The position numbers and the translations under genes are program-made. Positions 9,654 to 23,443 of a DNA stretch of 64,000 nt are shown here, piece after piece. How positions within the stretch are numbered: position 1 is the stretch's first letter; the number at the start of each line of letters is the position of its first letter. Source of the DNA: Cinclus cinclus (Eukaryota > Chordata > Aves > Passeriformes > Cinclidae). The notes beneath the pieces were generated by a model, which saw nothing but the letters and a program-made list of their open reading frames with translations, searched no databases and had not been told where the DNA came from. The stretch lies in contig NW_026912196.1 of NCBI RefSeq assembly GCF_963662255.1, positions 632,501-696,500 on the forward strand. The letters are read 5' to 3'.

Positions 9654-11032
9654 GCCTGTGGCCACGGGCAGAGCTGGTCAACAGCTGCGCCTAACTTTGC
9701 CAAGCTGCGAGAGCATTCTCATCCGAGTTCTGCTTTGACAGAGCTATTGCTGAACTTTTGCAGTCCCGGAGGCTGCTGAAACCAAGGCTGTGTTCTGCCT
9801 CTTCATTCTTGCCTTCCTGTGCTCCAGCGAGAAGTGAAGCTCTGGCACGGCATTCAGCTTTGCCGCCTCTCGGCACGGAAAGCACTAGACAGAACTAGTG
9901 TGCTTCGTGCATGCTCTCTCCTCGCTTTTATGGTCACTGCTCTGCTTTTTGCTTGGCAGCGTTCCAAGGCTCCACGGCATACCTCTTGCACAGCGAGAGG
10001 TGGCCGGCGAGGAATACTTGCTGGCTTAAGTCGTTCCATGCTCCAGGCATTCATCAGAGCAACACCATGGGGGAAAAGAGGGGGGAACATTGCAGGACAA
10101 ATTTCTATGCTGGAACAGGATTGTCTGCGAGACAGCTCTCCGCAGCGCTAGTATTTGGCCAGGCTGAAATCAGCGCCACGGGAAGCCAATCTGACAAGCG
10201 GAGTGCAACGAGCGCGGCGATATGGGGCCACTTGGCAGGTGGCCGAAGAAAGACGGCTGCCCCGCGAATGGGGTGCCAGAAGGCAAGTTTCAGCAGGGCG
10301 TTGCGGGCGAGCTTAATGTGTAGCCGCAGTTGTTCTAGGCGAGATTGTAGGCGAGAAGCTTTCCGTCTCCATTCACGAGACAAGAAAAGCAGAACGCAAT
10401 GGTCTAGAGGGTTGAGAAGAAAAGTGCTCGTAGCGAGCTCGTTGCGGCAGAAGCGAAAGCCAGGAGCAGCGTGCTCGCTGCGAGAAGTAGACGGCGCTTC
10501 GCCTCCTTGGGAAGGAAATGGCGTCTGGGCACGAACGGCAGCCAGCGAAGCTTCAGAACAGCAGGCTGTTCTGCTCAGCGTACGAGCCTGAAGTGAGTGG
10601 CAAGGGCTAAGGGGACAGTCCCAAGGCATCTAGCTTTCCTGCTAGCAATGCCATTTCTACCCTGCTGTGGAAAACATTGTCCTCTGCCCTTCTGCTCCGA
10701 GAGGCAGAGAGCACCTCGGCAGACGCAGTGCAGAGGGAAAGGACACAGTATCCGAGGGAGCGTGACGCCGCTTAGGCGGGCAAAGCAGAAAGGTGCCGCC
10801 CGGCACTGGCTTTGACTCCCTGAGCTTCCTTGCTAGGACAGCAGCTGCCGAAAGCTGGCAACTAGGCTGCCAGAGTGCAGAATGTCGGCGGTCTGGCACG
10901 CCTGCTTGCCGAAAGCCAGGATCAGCGAGACAGCGTGCTAGGCTCTGTTTCACAGCACCTTGGAGAACACGCCCTTGAAGAATGCCGTCTCTGTTCCGCA
11001 AAAGCTCTGCCACAGTGAAGGTGGAAGAAGCA
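9654..11032. repeat. Satellite unit 8
   Basis: T69, G219, C317, G698. Confidence 0.97.
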
Positions 11033-12411
11033 GCCTGTGGCCACGGGCAGAGCTGGTCAACAGCTGCGCCTAACTTTCCCAAGCTGCGAGAGCATTCTCA
11101 GCCGAGTTCTGCTTTGACAGAGCTATTGCTGAACTTTTGCAGTCCCGGAGGCTGCTGAAACCAAGGCTGTTTTCTGCCTCTTCATTCTTGCCTTCCTGTG
11201 CTCCAGCGAGAAGTGAAGCTCTGGCACGGCATTCAGCTTTGCCGCCTCTCGGCACGGAAAGCACTAGACAGAACTAGTGTGCTTCGTGCATGCTCTGTCC
11301 TCGCTTTTATGGTCACTGCTCTGCTTTTTGCTTGGCAGCGTTCCAAGGGTCCACGGCATACCTCTTGCACAGCGAGAGGTGGCCGGCGAGGAATACTTGC
11401 TGGCTTAAGTCGTTCCATGCTCAAGGCATTCATCAGAGCAACACCATGGGGGAAAAGAGGGGGGAACATTGCAGGACAAATTTCTATGCTGGAACAGGAT
11501 TGTCTGCGAGACAGCTCTCCGCAGCGCTAGTATTTGGCCAGGCTGAAATCAGCGCCACGGGAAGCCAATCTGACAAGCGGAGTGCAATGAGCGCGGCGAT
11601 ATGGGGCCACTTGGCAGGTGGCCGAAGAAAGACGGCTGCCCCGCGAATGGGGTGCCAGAAGGCAAGTTTCAGCAGGGCGTTGCGGGCGAGCTTAATGTGT
11701 AGCCGCAGTTGTTCTAGGCGAGATTGTAGCCGAGAAGCTTTCCGTCTCCATTCACGAGACAAGAAAAGCAGAACGCAATGGTCTAGAGGGTTGAGAAGAA
11801 AAGTGCTCGTAGCGAGCTCGTTGCGGCAGAAGCGAAAGCCAGGAGCAGCGTGCTCGCTGCGAGAAGTAGACGGCGCTTCGCCTCCTTGGGAAGGAAATGG
11901 CGTCTGGGCACGAACGGCAGCCAGCGAAGCTTCAGAACAGCAGGCTGTTCTGCTCAGCGTACGAGCCTGAAGTGAGTGGCAAGGGCTAAGGGGACAGTCC
12001 CAAGGCATCTAGCTTTCCTGCTAGCAATGCCATTTCTACCCTGCTGTGGAAAACATTGTCCTCTGCCCTTCTGCTCCGAGAGGCAGAGAGCACCTCGGCA
12101 GACGCAGTGCAGAGGGAAAGGACACAGTATCCGAGGGAGCGTGACGCCGCTTAGGCGGGCAAAGCAGAAAGGTGCCGCCCGGCACTGGCTTTGACTCCCT
12201 GAGCTTCCTTGCTAGGACAGCAGCTGCCGAAAGCTGGCAACTAGGCTGCCAGAGTGCAGAATGTCGGCGGTCTGGCACGCCTGCTTGCCGAAAGCCAGGA
12301 TCAGCGAGACAGCGTGCTAGGCTCTGTTTCACAGCACCTTGGAGAACACGCCCTTGAAGAATGCCGTCTCTGTTCCGCAAAAGCTCTGCCACAGTGAAGG
12401 TGGAAGAAGCA
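11033..12411. repeat. Satellite unit 9
   Basis: C46, G219, G265, A391; private T139; rare T556 shared only with unit 42. Confidence 0.97.
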
Positions 12412-13790
12412 GCCTGTGGCCACGGGCAGAGCTGGTCAACAGCTGCGCCTAACTTTCCCAAGCTGCGAGAGCATTCTCAGCCGAGTTCTGCTTTGACAGA
12501 GCTATTGCTGAACTTTTGCAGTCCCGGAGGCTGCTGAAACCAAGGCTGTGTTCTGCCTCTTCATTCTTGCCTTCCTGTGCTCCAGCGAGAAGTGAAGCTC
12601 TGGCACGGCATTCAGCTTTGCCGCCTCTCTGCACGGAAAGCACTAGACAGAACTAGTGTGCTTCGTGCATGCTCTCTCCTCGCTTTTATGGTCACTGCTC
12701 TGCTTTTTGCTTGGCAGCGTTCCAAGGCTCCACGGCATACCTCTTGCACAGCGAGAGGTGGCCGGCGAGGAATACTTGCTGGCTTAAGTCGTTCCATGCT
12801 CCAGGCATTCATCAGAGCAACACCATGGGGGAAAAGAGGGGGGAACATTGCAGGACAAATTTCTATGCTGGAACAGGATTGTCTGCGAGACAGCTCTCCG
12901 CAGCGCTAGTATTTGGCCAGGCTGAAATCAGCGCCACGGGAAGCCAATCTGACAAGCGGAGTGCAACGAGCGCGGCGATATGGGGCCACTTGGCAGGTGG
13001 CCGAAGAAAGACGGCTGCCCCGCGAATGGGGTGCCAGAAGGCAAGTTTCAGCAGGGCGTTGTGGGCGAGCTTAATGTGTAGCCGCAGTTGTTCTAGGCGA
13101 GATTGTAGCCGAGAAGCTTTCCGTCTCCATTCACGAGACAAGAAAAGCAGAACGCAATGGTCTAGAGGGTTGAGAAGAAAAGTGCTCGTAGCGAGCTCGT
13201 TGCGGCAGAAGCGAAAGCCAGGAGCAGCGTGCTCGCTGCGAGAAGTAGACGGCGCTTCGCCTCCTTGGGAAGGAAATCGCGTCTGGGCACGAACGGCAGC
13301 CAGCGAAGCTTCAGAACAGCAGGCTGTTCTGCTCAGCGTACGAGCCTGAAGTGAGTGGCAAGGGCTAAGGGGACAGTCCCAAGGCATCTAGCTTTCCTGC
13401 TAGCAATGCCATTTCTACCCTGCTGTGGAAAATATTGTCCTCTGCCCTTCTGCTCCGAGAGGCAGAGAGCACCTCGGCAGACGCAGTGCAGAGGGAAAGG
13501 ACACAGTATCCGAGGGAGCGTGACGCCGCTTAGGCGGGCAAAGCAGAAAGGTGCCGCCCGGCACTGGCTTTGACTCCCTGAGCTTCCTTGCTAGGACAGC
13601 AGCTGCCGAAAGCTGGCAACTAGGCTGCCAGAGTGCAGAATGTCGGCGGTCTGGCACGCCTGCTTGCCGAAAGCCAGGATCAGCGAGACAGCGTGCTAGG
13701 CTCTGTTTCACAGCACCTTGGAGAACACGCCCTTGAAGAATGCCGTCTCTGTTCCGCAAAAGCTCTGCCACAGTGAAGGTGGAAGAAGCA
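12412..13790. repeat. Satellite unit 10
   Basis: C46, C317; private T651 and T1022; rare C867 shared only with unit 43. Confidence 0.97.
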
Positions 13791-15169
13791 GCCTGTGGCC
13801 ACGGGCAGAGCTGGTCAACAGCTGCGCCTAACTTTCCCAAGCTGCGAGAGCATTCTCAGCCGAGTTCTGCTTTGACAGAGCTATTGCTGAACTTTTGCAG
13901 TCCCGGAGGCTGCTGAAACCAAGGCTGTGTTCTGCCTCTTCATTCTTGCCTTCCTGTGCTCCAGCGAGAAGTGAAGCTCTGGCACGGCATTCAGCTTTGC
14001 CGCCTCTCTGCACGGAAAGCACTAGACAGAACTAGTGTGCTTCGTGCATGCTCTCTCCTCGCTTTTATGGTCACTGCTCTGCTTTTTGCTTGGCAGCGTT
14101 CCAAGGCTCCACGGCATACCTCTTGCACAGCGAGAGGTGGCCGGCGAGGAATACTTGCTGGCTTAAGTCGTTCCATGCTCCAGGCATTCATCAGAGCAAC
14201 ACCATGGGGGAAAAGAGGGGGGAACATTGCAGGACAAATTTCTATGCTGGAACAGGATTGTCTGCGAGACAGCTCTCCGCAGCGCTAGTATTTGGCCAGG
14301 CTGAAATCAGCGCCACGGGAAGCCAATCTGACAAGCGGAGTGCAACGAGCGCGGCGATATGGGGCCACTTGGCAGGTGGCCGAAGAAAGACGGCTGCCCC
14401 GCGAATGGGGTGCCAGAAGGCAAGTTTCAGCAGGGCGTTGCGGGCGAGCTTAATGTGTAGCCGCAGTTGTTCTAGGCGAGATTGTAGCCGAGAAGCTTTC
14501 CGTCTCCATTCACGAGACAAGAAAAGCAGAACGCAATGGTCTAGAGGGTTGAGAAGAAAAGTGCTCGTAGCGAGCTCGTTGCGGCAGAAGCGAAAGCCAG
14601 GAGCAGCGTGCTCGCTGCGAGAAGTAGACGGCGCTTCGCCTCCTTGGGAAGGAAATGGCGTCTGGGCACGAACGGCAGCCAGCGAAGCTTCAGAACAGCA
14701 GGCTGTTCTGCTCAGCGTACGAGCCTGAAGTGAGTGGCAAGGGCTAAGGGGACAGTCCCAAGGCATCTAGCTTTCCTGCTAGCAATGCCATTTCTACCCT
14801 GCTGTGGAAAACATTGTCCTCTGCCCTTCTGCTCCGAGAGGCAGAGAGCACCTCGGCAGACGCAGTGCAGAGGGAAAGGACACAGTATCCGAGGGAGCGT
14901 GACGCCGCTTAGGCGGGCAAAGCAGAAAGGTGCCGCCCGGCACTGGCTTTGACTCCCTGAGCTTCCTTGCTAGGACAGCAGCTGCCGAAAGCTGGCAACT
15001 AGGCTGCCAGAGTGCAGAATGTCGGCGGTCTGGCACGCCTGCTTGCCGAAAGCCAGGATCAGCGAGACAGCGTGCTAGGCTCTGTTTCACAGCACCTTGG
15101 AGAACACGCCCTTGAAGAATGCCGTCTCTGTTCCGCAAAAGCTCTGCCACAGTGAAGGTGGAAGAAGCA
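13791..15169. repeat. Satellite unit 11
   Basis: C46, C317: the same common alleles as the adjacent unit 10 without its rare changes. Confidence 0.97.
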
Positions 15170-16548
15170 GCCTGTGGCCACGGGCAGAGCTGGTCAACAG
15201 CTGCGCCTAACTTTGCCAAGCTGCGAGAGCATTCTCATCCGAGTTCTGCTTTGACAGAGCTATTGCTGAACTTTTGCAGTCCCGGAGGCTGCTGAAACCA
15301 AGGCTGTGTTCTGCCTCTTCATTCTTGCCTTCCTGTGCTCCAGCGAGAAGTGAAGCTCTGGCACGGCATTCAGCTTTGCCGCCTCTCGGCACGGAAAGCA
15401 CTAGACAGAACTAGTGTGCTTCGTGCATGCTCTCTCCTCGCTTTTATGGTCACTGCTCTGCTTTTTGCTTGGCAGCGTTCCAAGGCTCCACGGCATACCT
15501 CTTGCACAGCGAGAGGTGGCCGGCGAGGAATACTTGCTGGCTTAAGTCGTTCCATGCTCAAGGCATTCATCAGAGCAACACCATGGGGGAAAAGAGGGGG
15601 GAACATTGCAGGACAAATTTCTATGCTGGAACAGGATTGTCTGCGAGACAGCTCTCCGCAGCGCTAGTATTTGGCCAGGCTGAAATCAGCGCCACGGGAA
15701 GCCAATCTGACAAGCGGAGTGCAACGAGCGCGGCGATATGGGGCCACTTGGCAGGTGGCCGAAGAAAGACGGCTGCCCCGCGAATGGGGTGCCAGAAGGC
15801 AAGTTTCAGCAGGGCGTTGCGGGCGAGCTTAATGTGTAGCCGCAGTTGTTCTAGGCGAGATTGTAGGCGAGAAGCTTTCCGTCTCCATTCACGAGACAAG
15901 AAAAGCAGAACGCAATGGTCTAGAGGGTTGAGAAGAAAAGTGCTCGTAGCGAGCTCGTTGCGGCAGAAGCGAAAGCCAGGAGCAGCGTGCTCGCTGCGAG
16001 AAGTAGACGGCGCTTCGCCTCCTTGGGAAGGAAATGGCGTCTGGGCACGAACGGCAGCCAGCGAAGCTTCAGAACAGCAGGCTGTTCTGCTCAGCGTACG
16101 AGCCTGAAGTGAGTGGCAAGGGCTAAGGGGACAGTCCCAAGGCATCTAGCTTTCCTGCTAGCAATGCCATTTCTACCCTGCTGTGGAAAACATTGTCCTC
16201 TGCCCTTCTGCTCCGAGAGGCAGAGAGCACCTCGGCAGACGCAGTGCAGAGGGAAAGGACACAGTATCCGAGGGAGCGTGACGCCGCTTAGGCGGGCAAA
16301 GCAGAAAGGTGCCGCCCGGCACTGGCTTTGACTCCCTGAGCTTCCTTGCTAGGACAGCAGCTGCCGAAAGCTGGCAACTAGGCTGCCAGAGTGCAGAATG
16401 TCGGCGGTCTGGCACGCCTGCTTGCCGAAAGCCAGGATCAGCGAGACAGCGTGCTAGGCTCTGTTTCACAGCACCTTGGAGAACACGCCCTTGAAGAATG
16501 CCGTCTCTGTTCCGCAAAAGCTCTGCCACAGTGAAGGTGGAAGAAGCA
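15170..16548. repeat. Satellite unit 12
   Basis: T69, G219, C317, A391, G698. Confidence 0.97.
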
Positions 16549-17927
16549 GCCTGTGGCCACGGGCAGAGCTGGTCAACAGCTGCGCCTAACTTTGCCAAGC
16601 TGCGAGAGCATTCTCAGCCGAGTTCTGCTTTGACAGAGCTATTGCTGAACTTTTGCAGTCCCGGAGGCTGCTGAAACCAAGGCTGTGTTCTGCCTCTTCA
16701 TTCTTGCCTTCCTGTGCTCCAGCGAGAAGTGAAGCTCTGGCACGGCATTCAGCTTTGCCGCCTCTCGGCACGGAAAGCACTAGACAGAACTAGTGTGCTT
16801 CGTGCATGCTCTGTCCTCGCTTTTATGGTCACTGCTCTGCTTTTTGCTTGGCAGCGTTCCAAGGGTCCACGGCATACCTCTTGCACAGCGAGAGGTGGCC
16901 GGCGAGGAATACTTGCTGGCTTAAGTCGTTCCATGCTCAAGGCATTCATCAGAGCAACACCATGGGGGAAAAGAGGGGGGAACATTGCAGGACAAATTTC
17001 TATGCTGGAACAGGATTGTCTGCGAGACAGCTCTCCGCAGCGCTAGTATTTGGCCAGGCTGAAATCAGCGCCACGGGAAGCCAATCTGACAAGCGGAGTG
17101 CAACGAGCGCGGCGATATGGGGCCACTTGGCAGGTGGCCGAAGAAAGACGGCTGCCCCGCGAATGGGGTGCCAGAAGGCAAGTTTCAGCAGGGCGTTGCG
17201 GGCGAGCTTAATGTGTAGCCGCAGTTGTTCTAGGCGAGATTGTAGCCGAGAAGCTTTCCGTCTCCATTCACGAGACAAGAAAAGCAGAACGCAATGGTCT
17301 AGAGGGTTGAGAAGAAAAGTGCTCGTAGCGAGCTCGTTGCGGCAGAAGCGAAAGCCAGGAGCAGCGTGCTCGCTGCGAGAAGTAGACGGCGCTTCGCCTC
17401 CTTGGGAAGGAAATGGCGTCTGGGCACGAACGGCAGCCAGCGAAGCTTCAGAACAGCAGGCTGTTCTGCTCAGCGTACGAGCCTGAAGTGAGTGGCAAGG
17501 GCTAAGGGGACAGTCCCAAGGCATCTAGCTTTCCTGCTAGCAATGCCATTTCTACCCTGCTGTGGAAAACATTGTCCTCTGCCCTTCTGCTCCGAGAGGC
17601 AGAGAGCACCTCGGCAGACGCAGTGCAGAGGGAAAGGACACAGTATCCGAGGGAGCGTGACGCCGCTTAGGCGGGCAAAGCAGAAAGGTGCCGCCCGGCA
17701 CTGGCTTTGACTCCCTGAGCTTCCTTGCTAGGACAGCAGCTGCCGAAAGCTGGCAACTAGGCTGCCAGAGTGCAGAATGTCGGCGGTCTGGCACGCCTGC
17801 TTGCCGAAAGCCAGGATCAGCGAGACAGCGTGCTAGGCTCTGTTTCACAGCACCTTGGAGAACACGCCCTTGAAGAATGCCGTCTCTGTTCCGCAAAAGC
17901 TCTGCCACAGTGAAGGTGGAAGAAGCA
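16549..17927. repeat. Satellite unit 13
   Basis: G219, G265, A391. First G265 member of the four-unit pattern in units 13-24. Confidence 0.97.
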
Positions 17928-19306
17928 GCCTGTGGCCACGGGCAGAGCTGGTCAACAGCTGCGCCTAACTTTGCCAAGCTGCGAGAGCATTCTCATCCGA
18001 GTTCTGCTTTGACAGAGCTATTGCTGAACTTTTGCAGTCCCGGAGGCTGCTGAAACCAAGGCTGTGTTCTGCCTCTTCATTCTTGCCTTCCTGTGCTCCA
18101 GCGAGAAGTGAAGCTCTGGCACGGCATTCAGCTTTGCCGCCTCTCTGCACGGAAAGCACTAGACAGAACTAGTGTGCTTCGTGCATGCTCTCTCCTCGCT
18201 TTTATGGTCACTGCTCTGCTTTTTGCTTGGCAGCGTTCCAAGGGTCCACGGCATACCTCTTGCACAGCGAGAGGTGGCCGGCGAGGAATACTTGCTGGCT
18301 TAAGTCGTTCCATGCTCCAGGCATTCATCAGAGCAACACCATGGGGGAAAAGAGGGGGGAACATTGCAGGACAAATTTCTATGCTGGAACAGGATTGTCT
18401 GCGAGACAGCTCTCCGCAGCGCTAGTATTTGGCCAGGCTGAAATCAGCGCCACGGGAAGCCAATCTGACAAGCGGAGTGCAACGAGCGCGGCGATATGGG
18501 GCCACTTGGCAGGTGGCCGAAGAAAGACGGCTGCCCCGCGAATGGGGTGCCAGAAGGCAAGTTTCAGCAGGGCGTTGCGGGCGAGCTTAATGTGTAGCCG
18601 CAGTTGTTCTAGGCGAGATTGTAGCCGAGAAGCTTTCCGTCTCCATTCACGAGACAAGAAAAGCAGAACGCAATGGTCTAGAGGGTTGAGAAGAAAAGTG
18701 CTCGTAGCGAGCTCGTTGCGGCAGAAGCGAAAGCCAGGAGCAGCGTGCTCGCTGCGAGAAGTAGACGGCGCTTCGCCTCCTTGGGAAGGAAATGGCGTCT
18801 GGGCACGAACGGCAGCCAGCGAAGCTTCAGAACAGCAGGCTGTTCTGCTCAGCGTACGAGCCTGAAGTGAGTGGCAAGGGCTAAGGGGACAGTCCCAAGG
18901 CATCTAGCTTTCCTGCTAGCAATGCCATTTCTACCCTGCTGTGGAAAACATTGTCCTCTGCCCTTCTGCTCCGAGAGGCAGAGAGCACCTCGGCAGACGC
19001 AGTGCAGAGGGAAAGGACACAGTATCCGAGGGAGCGTGACGCCGCTTAGGCGGGCAAAGCAGAAAGGTGCCGCCCGGCACTGGCTTTGACTCCCTGAGCT
19101 TCCTTGCTAGGACAGCAGCTGCCGAAAGCTGGCAACTAGGCTGCCAGAGTGCAGAATGTCGGCGGTCTGGCACGCCTGCTTGCCGAAAGCCAGGATCAGC
19201 GAGACAGCGTGCTAGGCTCTGTTTCACAGCACCTTGGAGAACACGCCCTTGAAGAATGCCGTCTCTGTTCCGCAAAAGCTCTGCCACAGTGAAGGTGGAA
19301 GAAGCA
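17928..19306. repeat. Satellite unit 14
   Basis: T69 only. Confidence 0.97.
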
Positions 19307-20685
19307 GCCTGTGGCCACGGGCAGAGCTGGTCAACAGCTGCGCCTAACTTTGCCAAGCTGCGAGAGCATTCTCAGCCGAGTTCTGCTTTGACAGAGCTAT
19401 TGCTGAACTTTTGCAGTCCCGGAGGCTGCTGAAACCAAGGCTGTGTTCTGCCTCTTCATTCTTGCCTTCCTGTGCTCCAGCGAGAAGTGAAGCTCTGGCA
19501 CGGCATTCAGCTTTGCCGCCTCTCTGCACGGAAAGCACTAGACAGAACTAGTGCGCTTCGTGCATGCTCTCTCCTCGCTTTTATGGTCACTGCTCTGCTT
19601 TTTGCTTGGCAGCGTTCCAAGGGTCCACGGCATACCTCTTGCACAGCGAGAGGTGGCCGGCGAGGAATACTTGCTGGCTTAAGTCGTTCCATGCTCAAGG
19701 CATTCATCAGAGCAACACCATGGGGGAAAAGAGGGGGGAACATTGCAGGACAAATTTCTATGCTGGAACAGGATTGTCTGCGAGACAGCTCTCCGCAGCG
19801 CTAGTATTTGGCCAGGCTGAAATCAGCGCCACGGGAAGCCAATCTGACAAGCGGAGTGCAACGAGCGCGGCGATATGGGGCCACTTGGCAGGTGGCCGAA
19901 GAAAGACGGCTGCCCCGCGAATGGGGTGCCAGAAGGCAAGTTTCAGCAGGGCGTTGCGGGCGAGCTTAATGTGTAGCCGCAGTTGTTCTAGGCGAGATTG
20001 TAGCCGAGAAGCTTTCCGTCTCCATTCACGAGACAAGAAAAGCAGAACGCAATGGTCTAGAGGGTTGAGAAGAAAAGTGCTCGTAGCGAGCTCGTTGCGG
20101 CAGAAGCGAAAGCCAGGAGCAGCGTGCTCGCTGCGAGAAGTAGACGGCGCTTCGCCTCCTTGGGAAGGAAATGGCGTCTGGGCACGAACGGCAGCCAGCG
20201 AAGCTTCAGAACAGCAGGCTGTTCTGCTCAGCGTACGAGCCTGAAGTGAGTGGCAAGGGCTAAGGGGACAGTCCCAAGGCATCTAGCTTTCCTGCTAGCA
20301 ATGCCATTTCTACCCTGCTGTGGAAAACATTGTCCTCTGCCCTTCTGCTCCGAGAGGCAGAGAGCACCTCGGCAGACGCAGTGCAGAGGGAAAGGACACA
20401 GTATCCGAGGGAGCGTGACGCCGCTTAGGCGGGCAAAGCAGAAAGGTGCCGCCCGGCACTGGCTTTGACTCCCTGAGCTTCCTTGCTAGGACAGCAGCTG
20501 CCGAAAGCTGGCAACTAGGCTGCCAGAGTGCAGAATGTCGGCGGTCTGGCACGCCTGCTTGCCGAAAGCCAGGATCAGCGAGACAGCGTGCTAGGCTCTG
20601 TTTCACAGCACCTTGGAGAACACGCCCTTGAAGAATGCCGTCTCTGTTCCGCAAAAGCTCTGCCACAGTGAAGGTGGAAGAAGCA
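19307..20685. repeat. Satellite unit 15
   Basis: C248, A391. Leftmost C248 unit. Confidence 0.97.
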
Positions 20686-22064
20686 GCCTGTGGCCACGGG
20701 CAGAGCTGGTCAACAGCTGCGCCTAACTTTGCCAAGCTGCGAGAGCATTCTCAGCCGAGTTCTGCTTTGACAGAGCTATTGCTGAACTTTTGCAGTCCCG
20801 GAGGCTGCTGAAACCAAGGCTGTGTTCTGCCTCTTCATTCTTGCCTTCCTGTGCTCCAGCGAGAAGTGAAGCTCTGGCACGGCATTCAGCTTTGCCGCCT
20901 CTCGGCACGGAAAGCACTAGACAGAACTAGTGTGCTTCGTGCATGCTCTCTCCTCGCTTTTATGGTCACTGCTCTGCTTTTTGCTTGGCAGCGTTCCAAG
21001 GGTCCACGGCATACCTCTTGCACAGCGAGAGGTGGCCGGCGAGGAATACTTGCTGGCTTAAGTCGTTCCATGCTCCAGGCATTCATCAGAGCAACACCAT
21101 GGGGGAAAAGAGGGGGGAACATTGCAGGACAAATTTCTATGCTGGAACAGGATTGTCTGCGAGACAGCTCTCCGCAGCGCTAGTATTTGGCCAGGCTGAA
21201 ATCAGCGCCACGGGAAGCCAATCTGACAAGCGGAGTGCAACGAGCGCGGCGATATGGGGCCACTTGGCAGGTGGCCGAAGAAAGACGGCTGCCCCGCGAA
21301 TGGGGTGCCAGAAGGCAAGTTTCAGCAGGGCGTTGCGGGCGAGCTTAATGTGTAGCCGCAGTTGTTCTAGGCGAGATTGTAGCCGAGAAGCTTTCCGTCT
21401 CCATTCACGAGACAAGAAAAGCAGAACGCAATGGTCTAGAGGGTTGAGAAGAAAAGTGCTCGTAGCGAGCTCGTTGCGGCAGAAGCGAAAGCCAGGAGCA
21501 GCGTGCTCGCTGCGAGAAGTAGACGGCGCTTCGCCTCCTTGGGAAGGAAATGGCGTCTGGGCACGAACGGCAGCCAGCGAAGCTTCAGAACAGCAGGCTG
21601 TTCTGCTCAGCGTACGAGCCTGAAGTGAGTGGCAAGGGCTAAGGGGACAGTCCCAAGGCATCTAGCTTTCCTGCTAGCAATGCCATTTCTACCCTGCTGT
21701 GGAAAACATTGTCCTCTGCCCTTCTGCTCCGAGAGGCAGAGAGCACCTCGGCAGACGCAGTGCAGAGGGAAAGGACACAGTATCCGAGGGAGCGTGACGC
21801 CGCTTAGGCGGGCAAAGCAGAAAGGTGCCGCCCGGCACTGGCTTTGACTCCCTGAGCTTCCTTGCTAGGACAGCAGCTGCCGAAAGCTGGCAACTAGGCT
21901 GCCAGAGTGCAGAATGTCGGCGGTCTGGCACGCCTGCTTGCCGAAAGCCAGGATCAGCGAGACAGCGTGCTAGGCTCTGTTTCACAGCACCTTGGAGAAC
22001 ACGCCCTTGAAGAATGCCGTCTCTGTTCCGCAAAAGCTCTGCCACAGTGAAGGTGGAAGAAGCA
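20686..22064. repeat. Satellite unit 16
   Basis: G219 only. Confidence 0.97.
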
Positions 22065-23443
22065 GCCTGTGGCCACGGGCAGAGCTGGTCAACAGCTGCG
22101 CCTAACTTTGCCAAGCTGCGAGAGCATTCTCATCCGAGTTCTGCTTTGACAGAGCTATTGCTGAACTTTTGCAGTCCCGGAGGCTGCTGAAACCAAGGCT
22201 GTGTTCTGCCTCTTCATTCTTGCCTTCCTGTGCTCCAGCGAGAAGTGAAGCTCTGGCACGGCATTCAGCTTTGCCGCCTCTCGGCACGGAAAGCACTAGA
22301 CAGAACTAGTGTGCTTCGTGCATGCTCTGTCCTCGCTTTTATGGTCACTGCTCTGCTTTTTGCTTGGCAGCGTTCCAAGGCTCCACGGCATACCTCTTGC
22401 ACAGCGAGAGGTGGCCGGCGAGGAATACTTGCTGGCTTAAGTCGTTCCATGCTCAAGGCATTCATCAGAGCAACACCATGGGGGAAAAGAGGGGGGAACA
22501 TTGCAGGACAAATTTCTATGCTGGAACAGGATTGTCTGCGAGACAGCTCTCCGCAGCGCTAGTATTTGGCCAGGCTGAAATCAGCGCCACGGGAAGCCAA
22601 TCTGACAAGCGGAGTGCAACGAGCGCGGCGATATGGGGCCACTTGGCAGGTGGCCGAAGAAAGACGGCTGCCCCGCGAATGGGGTGCCAGAAGGCAAGTT
22701 TCAGCAGGGCGTTGCGGGCGAGCTTAATGTGTAGCCGCAGTTGTTCTAGGCGAGATTGTAGCCGAGAAGCTTTCCGTCTCCATTCACGAGACAAGAAAAG
22801 CAGAACGCAATGGTCTAGAGGGTTGAGAAGAAAAGTGCTCGTAGCGAGCTCGTTGCGGCAGAAGCGAAAGCCAGGAGCAGCGTGCTCGCTGCGAGAAGTA
22901 GACGGCGCTTCGCCTCCTTGGGAAGGAAATGGCGTCTGGGCACGAACGGCAGCCAGCGAAGCTTCAGAACAGCAGGCTGTTCTGCTCAGCGTACGAGCCT
23001 GAAGTGAGTGGCAAGGGCTAAGGGGACAGTCCCAAGGCATCTAGCTTTCCTGCTAGCAATGCCATTTCTACCCTGCTGTGGAAAACATTGTCCTCTGCCC
23101 TTCTGCTCCGAGAGGCAGAGAGCACCTCGGCAGACGCAGTGCAGAGGGAAAGGACACAGTATCCGAGGGAGCGTGACGCCGCTTAGGCGGGCAAAGCAGA
23201 AAGGTGCCGCCCGGCACTGGCTTTGACTCCCTGAGCTTCCTTGCTAGGACAGCAGCTGCCGAAAGCTGGCAACTAGGCTGCCAGAGTGCAGAATGTCGGC
23301 GGTCTGGCACGCCTGCTTGCCGAAAGCCAGGATCAGCGAGACAGCGTGCTAGGCTCTGTTTCACAGCACCTTGGAGAACACGCCCTTGAAGAATGCCGTC
23401 TCTGTTCCGCAAAAGCTCTGCCACAGTGAAGGTGGAAGAAGCA
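22065..23443. repeat. Satellite unit 17
   Basis: T69 (rightmost unit carrying it), G219, G265, C317, A391. Confidence 0.97.
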